From Cycas panzhihuaensis (Eukaryota > Cycadophyta), in NCBI GenBank assembly GCA_023213395.1, contig CM041465.1, positions 88,543,741-88,607,740 of the forward strand: DNA of 64,000 nucleotides, read 5' to 3'. Positions 1 to 12,515 of this stretch are shown one piece after another. The position numbers and the translations under genes are program-made. How positions within the stretch are numbered: position 1 is the stretch's first letter; each line of letters begins with the position of its first letter. Below the pieces are notes generated by a model. The model saw only the letters and a program-made list of their open reading frames with translations. It was not told where the DNA came from and made no database searches.

Positions 1-1288
1 CCTAAGTGGGTCCAACAATTACTAAAGGATGCTTCTCCTCCTCCCATAACTGCCAAAAGAGCATAAAAAGTAAGACACTCCATCATCTTTGCCTTAATGG
101 AACATGTCTTAGAAACCTCTAAGCCTTCTACATTTAAGGAGGCAATCGAAGACCAAATGTAAAAAGTAGCAATGGATGAAGAGATGAGTTCCATCTTGAA
201 AAATGAAACTTAGGAGCTAACAGTATTGCCATATAGGAAAAATCCAATTAATTATTAATGGCTCTATAAAACTAAGTTTCATGCGATGGCAATCACAAAT
301 ATTACAAAACTTGTCTAGTTGCAAAAGGTTTCAAATAACAGGAGGGGATAGACTATGATGAGACCGATGCCTTGGTAGCCAATATAATCGCATTCCATTT
401 GGTGATGTCTCTAGGAGGCCAATTCAACTGGCCAATATACTAAATAGATGTGAAGAGTGCTTTCCTCAATAAAGAGCTCATAGAAGAGGTTTTTTAAAGA
501 AACCTCTTAGCTATGTTATTCTTGGTAAAGAACACTTAGTTTGTAAGTCTAAGAAGGCCTTATATGGATTGAAGTGTACCACATAACTAGTATATAAAAA
601 TTGATGCTTTTTTAACCAACATGGATTCTATCATTCACCTTTTGCGCCAAACTTATACATTCAGATTAGAGAAAATTAGATCACCATTATTATACTCTAT
701 GTAGACAACTTGGCAATCATAAGCAATGACAATAAAGGCATAGCTTAGTTATAATCTAAATTGAAAAGCAACTTTGAGATGATAGATCTTAAGTTGCCAC
801 ACTATTTCCTTGGTATTGAAGTATGGTAGGATCTAGGACATATCTTCTTATCACAATCAAAGTATGCCAATGAACTCTTACAACAATTTAAAATAATAGA
901 ATGTTGGCAAGCCCCAATTCTAATGGAAATGGGAACTAAGCTAAACCCGGATGAACAAGACAAGTCATTTGATCCTACTTTATCTTGGCGGTTAGTTGGG
1001 AAGCATCATTTACCTCACACATACTTTCCTAGATATTTCTTATGCAATTAAGATATGCTCCGTACATGTCAAAGCCAAAAATATCCCATTAGAAAGATGC
1101 TACTAGAATCCTTAAGTACATTTGTAATATATATCAATTTGGATTTGACTACAACCAAACTAAATTTCCTATCTTGAAAGGACACATAGATGCTAATTGG
1201 GTAGGTTTCCAAGATACATACCATTCAACATTGGGTACTATTTTGATATAGATTTAGCTATAAACTCTTGAAGTTACAAGAAGTAGCT
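1..1288 (+). pseudogene. copia reverse transcriptase, decayed
   Basis: Translation in shifting frames gives recognisable copia RT blocks. In order these are a KEAIEDQM-like linker before RT, SKKALYGLK at about 550-575, the catalytic box YVDN at about 698-709 (family: YVDD), and LPHYFLGIEV at about 795-825. These are followed by the connection to RNase H. The enzyme would copy element RNA into cDNA in cytoplasmic particles. Many in-frame stops and at least one frameshift mean no protein is made. The last D of the catalytic box reads as N, consistent with decay. Confidence 0.8.
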
Positions 1289-1565
1289 TGTAATGACCCC
1301 ATACTACATGTAATAGGGTAGAAGGTTAAGGGTTAAGGAGGATAAGAATATGGGATTAGGTAGCTCAGTAGTAACATAATATAATAATGGGTGGCCCTCT
1401 TATAAATATGGCACCCCCATCTTATGTAAGGTAGCTTGATATATTTTGAATACAATCTATTAGGGTTCACTTCAGTGCCCCTTTTGGTCTTCAGTTTGGT
1501 GACCATTCTATTTTCCAGCTTTATTCCCTCTTACTCTCTTATGGTTACAGGAGTTGGCTTATAAC
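1289..1565 (+). repeat. 5' LTR of LTR-1
   Basis: Starts TGTAATGACCCC and ends ATAACA. It is matched along its whole length by 4356-4635. A TATA-like TATAAATATG lies at about 1401-1410 and is a plausible promoter. The LTR is directly followed by the primer-binding site. Confidence 0.85.
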
Positions 1566-1567
1566 AA

Positions 1568-1580
1568 GTGGTATCAGATC
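1568..1580 (+). other. Primer-binding site of LTR-1
   Basis: TGGTATCAGATC matches the 3' end complement of plant initiator tRNA-Met (TGGTATCAGAGC) with one change. It lies two bases after the LTR end and fixes the element as plus strand. Confidence 0.8.
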
Positions 1581-1699
1581 TAGGGCAAGGGTAATTTTTT
1601 TTTTATTTCCTCTTTATTTATTGTAGGTATTAAAGATATAATCCTTAGTGGAGGATTGGAAATCCTATTGAAGGGTTTACAACGCTAAAGATCCTACTT

Positions 1700-4235
1700 A
1701 TGGCTAAAAATAAATACCCTAATAAGGATTTGTTCACTTTGCTACTAAAGTTTCAAGAGACCCATTATTATTTTACATTTAGTGTTTATGTGAGAAGCAA
1801 TTTATCACTTATGAAGAGTCGCCATTCTAAGAATATTAGAGATCTACCTATAGTCTTCATTATAGATGATATTTTATATCACTTAAAATCATAGTGGATG
1901 GACATAATATAGGGTCAAAGCTCTATTATCATGGAGGATTTTCGCTATTGGCCCACGCCCAAATCCTTGTTGTGAGTGTAAGACTCTATGCCTTTAGATC
2001 ACCTACAACTTGGTGATTTCCCACTACATAGATGCTTGTAACCTATGGCCATTGAAGAGCCAACTCTTAGATCTAGGGTCGAGCAACATCTTGCCTATTT
2101 ACGATTAGTCATATATAGTCATTGAAGTGCCCAACAACTAAAAGATGGTCATTTTCCACGAGATCTAATTTTAGGTGTGTGAAGTAGTACCTTACTAACA
2201 AGAAAGAAGAGCTTAATCACTTAGCTATAGAGCATGAATGGCACTCCTCAAGAGCTTTACTGGTGGTTGCCTTGTTAACCCCCACTGTCTGTATTCATAA
2301 AGGTGACTATGGAGAACCCTGGTTTCCTATTCTAAGTGACTAATCTTTACAAGATATGGTTATTAGATGGAACATATAACTCAAGATCCTAAAGATCCTT
2401 CGAAGCATCAATTCCATATAAGGTTTTAAGGTCCAGAGGAAGAGGATTTGATGCTTTCTTGACTATCTAGTTCATTTGTCCTTTTGTCCACTTAGAGTTG
2501 GGATTCAATTCATGATAGGGTAGGGAGGATGCACATTAAGCAACACCATAAGTCCTTGTTATGTGGATGAAACCAATAGAGGGACATGAAAGTCGCTAAA
2601 ATCGAGTAGAACAAGCACTTTAATACCTTGCTTATTCAAAGGATAAAGAATTTTTGAGGACACTATAGGTTTTGAACCACTGATATATGAATCCTTATTG
2701 CATTATCTGAAACAGAAATTTTGGCATTTATATCTTCATTTTCCTTGGATACCTTCATAAAGATCTTTGTGGAGGGATCCTCTTAGATTGTAAATCGTCC
2801 TTATCACATCATAGACACCTACGTATCGACTTTAAAACATGCATAAAAAATGCTACGAATGCAACATTCAAATACAGCTTTATAATGAGTCGGGATATGG
2901 CAAGTGAAAATGTTTGTAAAATTATTTGTATTATGGTTGTAAGTCAAATCACATAGGTACCAATGATGACGAATCGTTTAGTTATCAATAACATTGATAA
3001 GTTTCTAATTTTAATATTTATTTGATTACTAAATTGCTAAAGTTAAATAAAATTAAATTAAATTACAATTGCACTTGAAATCTACCTCTCTCATAAGATA
3101 ATCAATGGTCATATGGAATGCCTAAATGACTCTTTTCTTTCTAAAAGGGGCTTAATGACAATTAAAATAGTCTTGTAAAAATATTTTATACCTATGTACA
3201 TTTTTGTCATATCTTCTTCATAGAACGAATTGAGTTCTCCCAGATTTATTTGGTTCTTTGGTTCGAAAACTTTGATTTGGACTATGATATGTGATATTTT
3301 AAACTTTTCTTATAGTATATATTAATGTTTGAAGTTGAGTCTCATGATTATATGTCATTTTTATATAATTTTATAGTTTTTAGGTTGTTTAGATTTTATC
3401 TTGCATGCCATTGCTCTTGAGGTGACAACATTAAGGGGCTAACCATTTATGGACACCCCTTGAAAAAAAGGGACAAATGGAGCTAGGGACTGATAGGAAA
3501 TTACTTGCATCCTCTAAAAAAAATGGTCTTCTCGATTGCTACTATGACTATGAATAATTCCTTTTCAACTACAATGATGACCTTGACCTTGTTTACTTTG
3601 GGATGGATGGTGATATTCAACTTTATGACCGGGTTGCCACTCTAGAATAGTTATTTGAAGATTATTCTATAGTTTATTACTTCAAGCATGACTATGCTAA
3701 GGCCATATTTTCTATGCTATTCTTGCAATAGGACCTCCATCGAATGGTTTGAGAGTGGTGTCTTTCATACCCAGATCTAAATTGAGCTCCTTTAAGATGG
3801 AACTTCAAAGAGAAATAGGGGCTTGTCTAGCCATTGAGGCTTTTAGAAAAGAAAATGTGCAAGACCAAGATATTGGGTTGCAAGATGATCATCAACATAT
3901 TGAAGCAATCATTCCTAATTAGAGCACCCATCTAGAAGGAGAGGCTAAACAAGAGGAAGAAAAAGAAGATGAGGTACATTTTACTTTGAATCAACATGAT
4001 GAAATCCCTTTACTTAAAGGTGTAAATATTAAGCTAGCTCCATCATCATTCAAATTATAGGAGCATTTGGGTTCTTATTTTTATGGATTCTCATATCACT
4101 ATACCACATGCCCACGCTTTCTTTGGTTTTTATAGTTAGATGAAGGAGTCACTCTTTTTGGGACCACATCACTATCTACATGGACTTATGCATCTTTTCT
4201 CAACAATAAGATCTCAATAACATGATCTGTAACAA
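1700..4235 (+). pseudogene. Unassigned, decayed coding-like interior of LTR-1
   Basis: Several plus-strand stretches read like protein with scattered stops. One opens at 1700 (64 codons, lysine-rich start). Pieces follow at about 1985-2340 and 2440-2870. A further piece lies at about 3500-3720 (acidic, with many Y, D and F). Another at about 3790-4230 contains a glutamate-rich run, EGEAKQEEEKEDE. They change frame and cannot be joined with certainty. I recognise no RT, protease, integrase or zinc knuckle. A diverged gag is the natural guess for this position, but I see no gag motif that would prove it. Confidence 0.4.
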
Positions 4236-4355
4236 TAATATCTCTTCATCGTCACCTTGACCAAACTACTACTTATGATATATTAGGTGATGGTGGTAGA
4301 TATATATTTTTGTATTAGGATGCTTTGAGGGTAAATCATCCGAGGGAAGAGGGCA

Positions 4356-4635
4356 TGCAATGACCCCATACTACATATAATAGGATAGAAGGTTAAGGGT
4401 TAAGGGAGATAAGAATGTAGGATTGGGTAGTTTAGTAGCAACATAATATAATAATGGGTGGCCCTCTTATAAATATGTCACCCCCATCTTATATAAGGTA
4501 GCTTGATATATTTTGAATATAATCTATTAGGGTTCACTTTGGCACCCATTTTGGTCTTCATTTTGGTAATTATTCCATCTTCTGGTTTTCCTTCCTCTTA
4601 CTCTCTTATGGTTATAGGAGTTGGCCTATAATGCA
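4356..4635 (+). repeat. 3' LTR of LTR-1
   Basis: Direct copy of 1289-1565, starting TGCAATGACCCC. It has many substitutions against the 5' copy, so the insertion is old. The end is either ...CTATAA or ...TAATGCA because the copies diverge there. The upstream purine tract acts as the plus-strand primer in this class. Confidence 0.85.
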
Positions 4636-4639
4636 TCCT

Positions 4640-4985
4640 AATGTTACTCTCTCATCTACCAAAATAGAATACAAAGTAACTATCCATGCCACCACAGAGT
4701 TGATTTCGCTTAGAAGGATTCTTATCGAGCTTGGACTTTAACAAAATTTAACTACCATTCTCTATTGTGACAATTAAAGTGTATTAAAGATGACAAATAA
4801 TCATGTTTTCTATGCTAGAACTATGCACAAAGGTCCATCATCACTTCATCCATGAGCATGTTCAAAACGAAGAAGTAGACCTTGTAAATCGACCAACCGA
4901 GGATTTGGCTATAGATATCTTCACCAGAGCATTTGGTAAACCAAAGTTTGAATTATTTTTCATGACCTCAATATCGATGTAATAA
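4640..4985 (+). pseudogene. copia RNase H, 3' half of copia-1 pol
   Basis: The reading NVTLSSTKIEY at about 4640-4672 corresponds to the copia RNase H signature (family: vaLSStEAEY). It is followed by a leucine/arginine segment ending RRILIELGL and a YCDN-like box near 4762-4775. A stop interrupts the frame after the ELGL block, and later codons run out of frame. RNase H removes the RNA strand after first-strand synthesis. It continues the 1-1288 domain. Confidence 0.75.
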
Positions 4986-5002
4986 AGCTTTCATTAAGGG
5001 GG

Positions 5003-5290
5003 TGTTAAAACATCTAACAACCCCTTCATTACCTTGTAATTTATAAATATTTGTATCTATGTAATATAGGTATGACACCCTATTATAAATTTAATTGTAA
5101 TATAAAGATTTGTTGGGTCTGTCTCCTTTGTTGATACATCATCCAATTATTTCATTATATTTTTAAGGTGGTTTGCTTATAAATTAAGCCCACATCTTAT
5201 GCTTTGTACATTGAATTATATTACATGCAGAAGCACTGCTGAAATTGAGATGCATTGTGTAACCAATTTACCCGTAGTGTATTTCTACTA
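5003..5290 (+). repeat. Probable 3' LTR of copia-1 (right end uncertain)
   Basis: It begins with TG directly after a polypurine tract and is AT-rich with several TATAAA-like words. There is no partner copy in the window, so length and right end are estimates. Confidence 0.45.
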
Positions 5291-6020
5291 CATTTTACTC
5301 TACTGTCTTATATTTTGATCTTAGTTTCTGAGTTATTTATGTTAATGCACATTGATTTAGATCCTATTGCTTGATTTAACAATTACCCATTCTAGTCAAT
5401 AGGTAGTTCTTTCCAACTTTCTTTCAATTGGAATGCAAAGGAATCGCCACTATAAATGTTGTGTATAAACCCTTCCTTGGCTAGGTAGTATAAATATAAA
5501 TTTTGGCTTTCAACAACAAAGATTAGGAGGTAAAATTTAAAATTTTTAAATAAATATTTTAAGTCACTCGTAGGGGGTGGCTCAATGTAGGAGGCTAATC
5601 ATTACCATATTAATAATGTCTTTAAAATTTTTCTTAGAAATTTATAGATGCATCAAGTGGGAGTAAGGATTTCTAGAAATAAAGCAATTACATAGAATAG
5701 GTAGCATGGGGTTATCAAATATAGATATAAATAATTTTAGGGTTGATAGACTAATAGGTTTATTTAGTATTTCAAAAATAAGCATTGCATATTTGTTGTT
5801 CATTACGAGTGATATTGCAAAGAAAAATTTATGTTAGGTAATGATTTGTAAGAAGGAGAACCTTGAAATCAATTGCCACCATGGATTTGTAGACACAACG
5901 TCATCTAGAGCACTTGTAATGTTAAACTTTACTTGTTATTAGTCTCAACAAAATGGTTCTATTTTGTGAATTGTGAAGGAGTGACTTGTGAGTCTTATCA
6001 TAGTTGTTTGATTAAGGGAT
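5291..6020. other. AT-rich sequence, nothing recognised
   Basis: No reading frame with protein-like content, no LTR pair and no RNA gene were found here. Confidence 0.5.
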
Positions 6021-6024
6021 ATGT

Positions 6025-7232
6025 GAAAAAATCTTGGCCATTCACCGGATGAGTCATTGCTAATAAGAAATAATGAAAGAAAAGGAGCATTTGCATATTA
6101 CTTTATAATTATTAGATTAAGGGATACATGGATGTCTTTAAGAGTATTTGTAAGACTAAACTTTATACATGAGAATTTTAGTCGAGGTAGGTTTATGAAG
6201 AGGCCCTTATAAAGATAGTATTTGCAAAGTAAATCACCACCATCGAATTATCTACCATGATGAATCTTAGATCATTCATAAGAAATTTATTAATCTTTGT
6301 GAAGTGATAGGAAAAAGAAGAAGTGAATATGATGTGATGTAAGGAAAATCATGGCCGTTAGATGGTGGTCATGTGGCATTTGTTAGAAGGATTCATGAGA
6401 GGAGGATTAGTAGAGGGCTATTTATTACAAAGGCAACCCCCGAAAAGGACCATGGCCATTGATTTGAAAATATATGATTGCCATCTAACTATACTCATAG
6501 TTAGAATCTTCACTTGAAAAGATAAATGAACTAAAGAAAACTATGAATGGGTGAGTTGCAAAGTAAATCATAGCAATTGGTCAAATGACATGTTTTTATA
6601 TTTGAGAGAACTCACAAGACTATTTTTCATAAAGGGATATGAGTTGTAAATGTTGGTTCATAATGGATAATGCCATAAGGTACATCATGACCATCTATAA
6701 AGAACATATAGAGGAATTCTATGGTATTACAGAAATGAACCTGGCTCAAATGATTGGTTAGGAAATGATGAATCCACAAAGTTGGAAGGTGTGAAAGGAA
6801 CTATAAGCATTGATGTCATAACATGTGTTTGCATCTAGGATCACTTGCAAAAAGTAATAGCTTGTTCATTATGAAAAATGAGAAAAAGAAAATAGGGATT
6901 TGGGAGTAAATAGAGCTGTGAATCTAATTTGGGCTATTGATTGAAGGACATGTAGATATAACATAAGTCACCTCTCAAACAAGGACTTCATCACTAGTGA
7001 ATAATCAAATGAGTGTACATTGAATAATCTATGAATGAGCAGAGTGCGAGTTAAGATCTTGGCCATCAATTTAAAGGACACATGGAAAAATCATAAAACA
7101 TTTGTAAGGGACATATTTGACAACTTTGAATGATATATTAAAGTTTCAATTGTGTAAAATATAGAGTAGTAGGTCACATGGCAAGGTTGACTATTAGATC
7201 TAATAACTTATGGCCATCATCCAAGGATCCTT
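6025..7232 (+). repeat. Degenerate interspersed repeat with a TGGCCAT core
   Basis: A phrase of the form ATC-TGGCCATT-AT---AAGGACATGTGG recurs about eight times at irregular spacing. Copies start near 6029, 6345, 6449, 6565, 6683, 6921, 7055 and 7203. Each is followed or preceded by a stretch like GTGAATGAGTTG or AAAGGACACATGG. Copies are diverged and gaps range from about 100 to 320 bp. It reads as an old repeat field, perhaps inside a decayed LTR element. No coding function is seen. Confidence 0.45.
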
Positions 7233-8248
7233 GCATTTAGATACCTCACTAAAGGGAAAGAGGAAGTTAGAGCAATTTGTGAATGAGTTGAGCATGAGGC
7301 AAAATCAATTGCCTAATTTAGGTACATGTATCAATATCGAAGCAATTTCATAGATTAGGTATTTAACAAAAAGATGGGATGTGGTAGCAATGATAGATTG
7401 TAAACCAATTATTTCCAAAGCGAGTCAAGATCGCCTATGGATAAACATCCAATAGCTTTACGAGTCAATAACCTTCTCCCTAAGATAAAGATAAATTTAA
7501 AATGATTGAAAATAATAGCAAGCTAGTGAATATGCAAAGCAATATTGACCATTAGCCTTGAACATTTATAGGATTACTAAACTATGGGGATGAATCAAGT
7601 TCATCTAATGGGTTGGTGATGTATTAAATCCAGATTTTACAAGGTGCCAAATGCTTCATTAAAATTTAAGCTTGTGAAGGTGGAAACTTTGTTGAGTGTT
7701 TGATCGATAAATTTTAACTTTGTATCTTCATTCTTCACATTATTCACAATGCAAATCATATTGAAGAATAAAGCATTTCCTAGGGAGAGTTTGAAGAACT
7801 TAGGAAGCTAAATTGGCCAAATCATACTTTATTTATAGTTTTAAAATATATGCAAATATTTATAAGAATTCCAATCATTGAGGACATTGTTACTAGCTAC
7901 AAAATATAAGATTAGAGCCTTTTAAAGTAGAAAGGGATGTAAAGAGTAATCTAAGGTAAATTGAACTAACACAAATAGGTTTTGATCTTTAGCTTTTGTT
8001 ATCCTAAGTTGGTTTTCTTATTTTTCCAAAGATCTCAATTCAAACAAGAGGATTATCATCAACCCAAATAGCCAAGTAATTTATGGCCTTTTGCCAAACA
8101 AGTTTTAAACAATTTCCTATTTATCCAATCCCACCATAACGCTTTGATGAGATCAAACTTGAACAATCTATGAAGGACAAATAATTGGATATGAATATGT
8201 CATCTAGAGAAACCTAAACTTAATAGGAAAAGAGATGGTTTTAAAGTA
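7233..8248. other. AT-rich sequence, nothing recognised
   Basis: No protein-like frame was found. The last bases (8249-8253, GAAGT) are the left target duplication of element C. Confidence 0.5.
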
Positions 8249-8253
8249 GAAGT

Positions 8254-8706
8254 TGTTGGCTAATTGGGGCCTCATGACCTCACTCCACCAATGTGCCATT
8301 ATAGTGAATATGACATAAACAATCAAGTAATATTCATCATAATTGCATCAACAAGGCATCAAATAGTACCATAATCATAAGAGGAGAGAGAATATTAAAA
8401 ATAAGAGAATGTAAATATGAGCAGAATGTTATTATTTATTAACAAAAGAGATTACATAGTCAATTACATATGAAGAAGGTGCAGCCTTAAATCAATAGAT
8501 CAATCTTCCACCAATCTCTCATAACTACTCATCTTATATCTTAATGACTTTCTCATATAGCTTATTTATACATCACTTGGGTGGTTCAACTACCCAATTA
8601 ATCCTTCATTAATGTATTTGTTTATATTAATTAATCATAATTTAATAAGATCAATAATCCCTATTTTCTAATGTATTATTAAATGTTTTATCATGGCCCT
8701 TTCCGA
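8254..8706 (-). repeat. 3' LTR of C (left copy, interrupted by A; last bases at 12905-12914)
   Basis: Starts TGTTGGCTAATTGGGGCC. It matches 13821 onward over its length, including the shared words ATCATAAT, TTATTATTTATTAA and CTAATGTATTATTAAATG. The match stops where element A begins and resumes after A ends. Confidence 0.85.
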
Positions 8707-9080
8707 AAGATTATAAAATGATGGAGACAGAGTACAACATAATCAAATAATCAAAACATTGTTGCATAAACACATAAATCTTTGTATTCAATCCATGATG
8801 AGTGAGTACATAATAAATTTTAAATGTAGAAGGTTCTAAAGACACCAAGGTTGCACACCCTCCAAATATATAATTTGGGAGGAGGGAAACCTCAACCCTT
8901 AGAATTCAAACAATAATAAAATATTACATAACATAATTTAACTTAACTTAACTCAAACTAACTTAACCTTACCTTACACTTACCTTCATATGTGAGTACT
9001 CACATATATAAATTGGTAGGAGTGGGGTGTGCACTCCTAGGTTAAAGGTGGGAGTGGGGTGATAATCATTAACCCCAACA
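8707..9080 (-). repeat. 3' LTR of A (left copy)
   Basis: Shares GATTATAAAATGAT, GGTTGCACACCC and GGAGTGGGGTG with 12516-12899. The same conserved words occur in the LTRs of B, so A and B are related. Confidence 0.85.
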
Positions 9081-10600
9081 TTCTCCTCCTTAATGGTCAT
9101 CATGAACAACTTTGTTTTCTCTTTAAGTATATATGCTTTCACTTTGAAAAGATAAAAATGAAGAAAACTTCCAAAAAATGAATTGTACCCATTTTTATAT
9201 TATAGGACCACTTGACTTGTCACTTGCTTTAGATGTATATGAGTAATTTCTATAAATGAACTTAAAAAGATATATGAAAGTCAAATGAAAACCTTAAACA
9301 TGTGTTATAAATGATCAATAAGAAATGAAATAAAGAACTCCTTAAAAAGGTTTGAAGACAAGACTGCTTTGGATATCTTAAATGATCAAGTTGATCACCT
9401 TCAAATCTATACTAAAAAGTGGCAAAATAAGATGAGATTACACCAATTTGAAGATTAATGAAATATCTAGTCAACGAAACCCACTGCTTTGAAAATGGAT
9501 TCCTATAAGTCAAAAATTTAATGTATCAAAATGTAGTCCTCCTTTTGAGGCTTAACGGGAGCTTGAGGCTTAAAATATTATGAAATGCTAGGAAAATAAC
9601 TTGTAGGACAATGTAAAATAATCAAATATAGTGTAGAGATCTACTTAATATACTTTGAGTTAAAAACTTTAAGAAATAATGTATTAAAAATATGTCATAA
9701 TAGTAAATTGGAAACTATTTTGTACCTCAACTTTGATGGCTTAGAACACCTACAAAATAGACTTAAAATGAAGTAAAAATAACTTAAAACTATAGATCTC
9801 TAAAAATCTTTACTAAAATTAGATGATACTCAATTCGAGCTATGAATCTTAAGACATTAAAAAACTGTAAAAGGTGTCTTACTAAGATTAATAAAATAGG
9901 GAGCAAAAAATAAGGTCAACATTGACCTACTTAAACTTGCAAGATATTGAGTCAAATTAAGAAAAATACTTCAAGAGTGATCTAAATCAAGATTTCAATG
10001 AATCTTACGGTTTTGAAACTGATCGTTGAGGAGATATAGCTAAAAATGTAAGTAGTATTTTTATGTAAATACGCTTAAAAACATAAAAGTGTCACTTTCA
10101 CCAATTAAAATAAATCCTAAAAATAAAATGAATAGCTGGTGATGAAGTTTGCTGAAAATAAATTGCTACAGAGTAGATTTGGGTAAAAATTAATATTTCA
10201 AAGTGATAAAAATATAACTTAATAAAAAGGGATTTTATGAAAATAGTTTAAAAAGCTTTAAAATGAATAATTGACTTTAAACTAATTAAAAGCTGGTCAA
10301 ATTAGCTCCAAATATGGTATATGATCACAAAATTATATCTCAAAAATGTTAGATGCAATGGTATAGGTTTTGTCGAAATCGATAACCCAATCAAAAGATA
10401 TGGCGAAAATTAAAATTACCTATGTTTAATGAATAATTTAAAAAAGAAAAAGAAAAAGGTTATAAAGTTTAAGAAGCCCTTTAGCAATGAGCTAATGGTC
10501 ATGTTGAAGAGATGTGACCGGGGGCTAAGTTCTCAAGGGGGCTTAGGCCTTAATAACCTAGAATTCAAAGTTTATATAACATAATTTCATTAAATTTAAA
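9081..10600 (-). other. Conserved non-coding 3' interior of A
   Basis: No coding frame was found. Two blocks are shared with B. One, at 9480-9560 (TTGAAAATGGATTCCTATAA), matches about 28630-28700. The other, at 10455-10545 (AGCCCTTT, AATGGTCATG, GGGGGCTAAG), matches 29430-29515 and, reversed, 51035-51110 in L. The second block borders the variable insert in all three. Confidence 0.6.
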
Positions 10601-11335
10601 GTTTATATTAAAAAAATAAAAATAAAAATAAATAAAAAACAGTATGCCACTGTCATTTGTTGTCATACAGTGTGATACGCTACCATCAGAATCACCATCA
10701 CCACTTTGGATCGCACAAACGGTGAATAATGACTGACTGCCAGACACGCCTGTCGGGTGCCGAGCAATAATCCTCCAATCGCAAGATTCACAGAAGACGA
10801 GAAGGTTCCAGATACTTTTTAGATGTGGGGATTCCTCACGCAGGTTGGGAGCAATGGTAGTGAGTCTAAGCTACATAATTTCATTAAAACATAATATTCA
10901 TGGCAAGCATTTAAGGAATTCAAAGATTAATCATGCTATCTTAAGTAGAAACAAAAGAGGGTAACAATGTCCGGAAAATTGTGGAAGAAACAATGGTGCT
11001 TCCACTAAGAGTAGTGAATTCAACCTCTCTTGTGTTAATTGGAGATACTATTGCTTAAGTTAGAGGCATTGGGGATGCAGAGAAAATACCTCCCAGATCG
11101 ATATCCTCATCGCAAGAGGAAGGTAATTTTGAATCAAATAATCGTTGGTCCTTGTGTAGTTGGCATTATTGTTGCCTAGAATAGTCTTTAGCAAGGTAAG
11201 CTTGGAGAACTTGCCACACAAAGATCGAATAATGCAATCCCTACCCTTATTATAGGTTGGAAGTTTTGGGTTTCAATCATCCTTTTAAACTTTTGGGTAC
11301 TAAATGATGGAGTAAAAATATAAATACAAAACAGA
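10601..11335. other. Variable, possibly captured segment inside A
   Basis: This segment is richer in G and C than its surroundings and absent from B and L at the equivalent place. Plus-strand stretches read like protein for short runs, for example about 10965-11130 with LPLRVVNSTSLVLIGDT and then GIGDAEKIPPRS, broken by stops. A minus-strand frame of 60 codons (10565-10747) is also open, but its end is low complexity. I recognise no family. The position matches the captured host-gene segment of B. Confidence 0.35.
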
Positions 11336-12515
11336 AAATGCTGGGGGACTATTTTTCTAGTAAAAAATCAAGCTCAATATGGGAACAAGGCAAGATATAC
11401 CATATAAATAGTTATAATAAAGAAATATTTCAAAAATTATATATTTATATAAAAAACATGAAAAATCTGATTCAATGGAGCCACAAATGAAACCAAATTT
11501 TTTCAAATATAACAGAGAGAAATATATATATATATATATATATTTGTATATAAAATCTTTCAAATATATAGGAGAAGTTATATCAAAGAACCAAGAAACA
11601 TATATGTTTATATCTAAATATAAAAATAGGAAGAAGCTAGTAATGCAACTATGGCATCTTTGAAGAAAAATAACTTCTAAGGACAAGATCTTCTTCCACA
11701 ATGGTCGAAACTTCAAACGGATTCCTCCAGTAGACAGATCGGCTATAGTATAACTTCTCCAGGAAACTTGTTAGACTAAATATACACCAAATCTTGCACA
11801 GATCTAAAAAAAAAATATTAAATAAATAGACCAAATGTACAAAAAATGGTTAAATATTTAATAAAATATGTAGATCTAGAAAAAATATTGCATAAATCTA
11901 GAGAAAATCTTGAATAAATGGATCAAATATACATAAAATGGTCAAATATTTAACAAAATATGTAGATCTAGAGAAAATATTACATAGATCTAGAGAAAAT
12001 ATTGAATAAATGGACCAAATATGCCAAAAATAGTTAAATATTTAATAAAATATGCAGATCTTGTTGATAAGACTTCGTAAAGTGATAAAACTTTGAATAT
12101 TTACTGATTATAGCTATGTTCCTACATAGATCTAAAAAAATATTGAATAAATAGATAAAGTACACTAGAAAATGATCAAATATTTGAAAAAAATATGTAA
12201 AACTTATTAATAAGAACTTTGTAAAGTGATGAGATCTTAAATATTCTTGATTGCAATTTATGCTCCTGCAGATTTGAAAAAATATCTAAAAAATATTTAT
12301 TATTTCACAAATATAAATAAAGAATAATCAGAACTCTGATAAAAAATAATACAAGAAACTACTAAAAAACTTTGTAAAAGATAAATATAACCAATATTTG
12401 GCTTGACATGAGTAGATCTGCTATAAATGCTAATGGATCTTCTTTCTCCTAAGAAAACTTTAACAGGTTAACAAAATTTGAGTAACAGGCTAGCAATTTA
12501 TGATGTGATACTAGA
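11336..12515 (-). repeat. 5' leader of A with AGATCTA repeats
   Basis: A (TA)n run lies at 11522-11543. From about 11760 the phrase ATGTAGATCTAGA-AAATATT-ATAAATGGACCAAATAT repeats in diverged form (near 11760, 11868, 11895, 11964, 11985 and 12125). B has many AGATCTA words in the same leader position (31980-32680). No reading frame of note was found. Confidence 0.55.

Larger units (their letters stand above)
1289..4635 (+). mobile_element. Non-autonomous LTR retrotransposon (LTR-1) inside copia-1 RNase H
   Basis: Two direct repeats of about 277-280 bp bound the element (1289-1565 and 4356-4635). A tRNA-Met-type primer-binding site, TGGTATCAGATC, starts at 1568. A purine run GAGGGAAGAGGG lies just before the right LTR (about 4342-4353). 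The interior is only about 2.8 kb and shows no RT, integrase or protease. It does hold coding-like stretches I could not assign. I found no clean target duplication; the flanks TAGCT and TCCTA do not match. It is probably a parasite of another element's enzymes, of the LARD or gag-only kind. Confidence 0.8.
1..5290 (+). mobile_element. Ty1/copia element (copia-1), 5' end outside the window, split by a nested LTR element
   Basis: The plus strand carries decayed copia pol. The end of the integrase-RT linker and the reverse transcriptase run from 1 to 1288. RNase H resumes at about 4640. A polypurine run ending in AAGGGGG sits at about 4995-5002, followed by TGTTAAAACA, which looks like the start of the 3' LTR. 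The 1289-4635 gap is a separate LTR element. Reading across the gap gives K-K-stop-P-N-V-T-L-S-S-T, the usual copia RNase H wording, which shows the two parts were once continuous. The 3' LTR end near 5290 is a guess because the 5' LTR is not in the window. Confidence 0.8.

Noticed and set aside
11522-11543. (TA)n run as a regulatory element
   Set aside because: A plain microsatellite in an AT-rich leader; nothing else supports a function.
11357-11716. 119-codon minus frame in A
   Set aside because: Spans the (TA)n run and is low complexity (IYIYIY); a chance frame in AT-rich leader.
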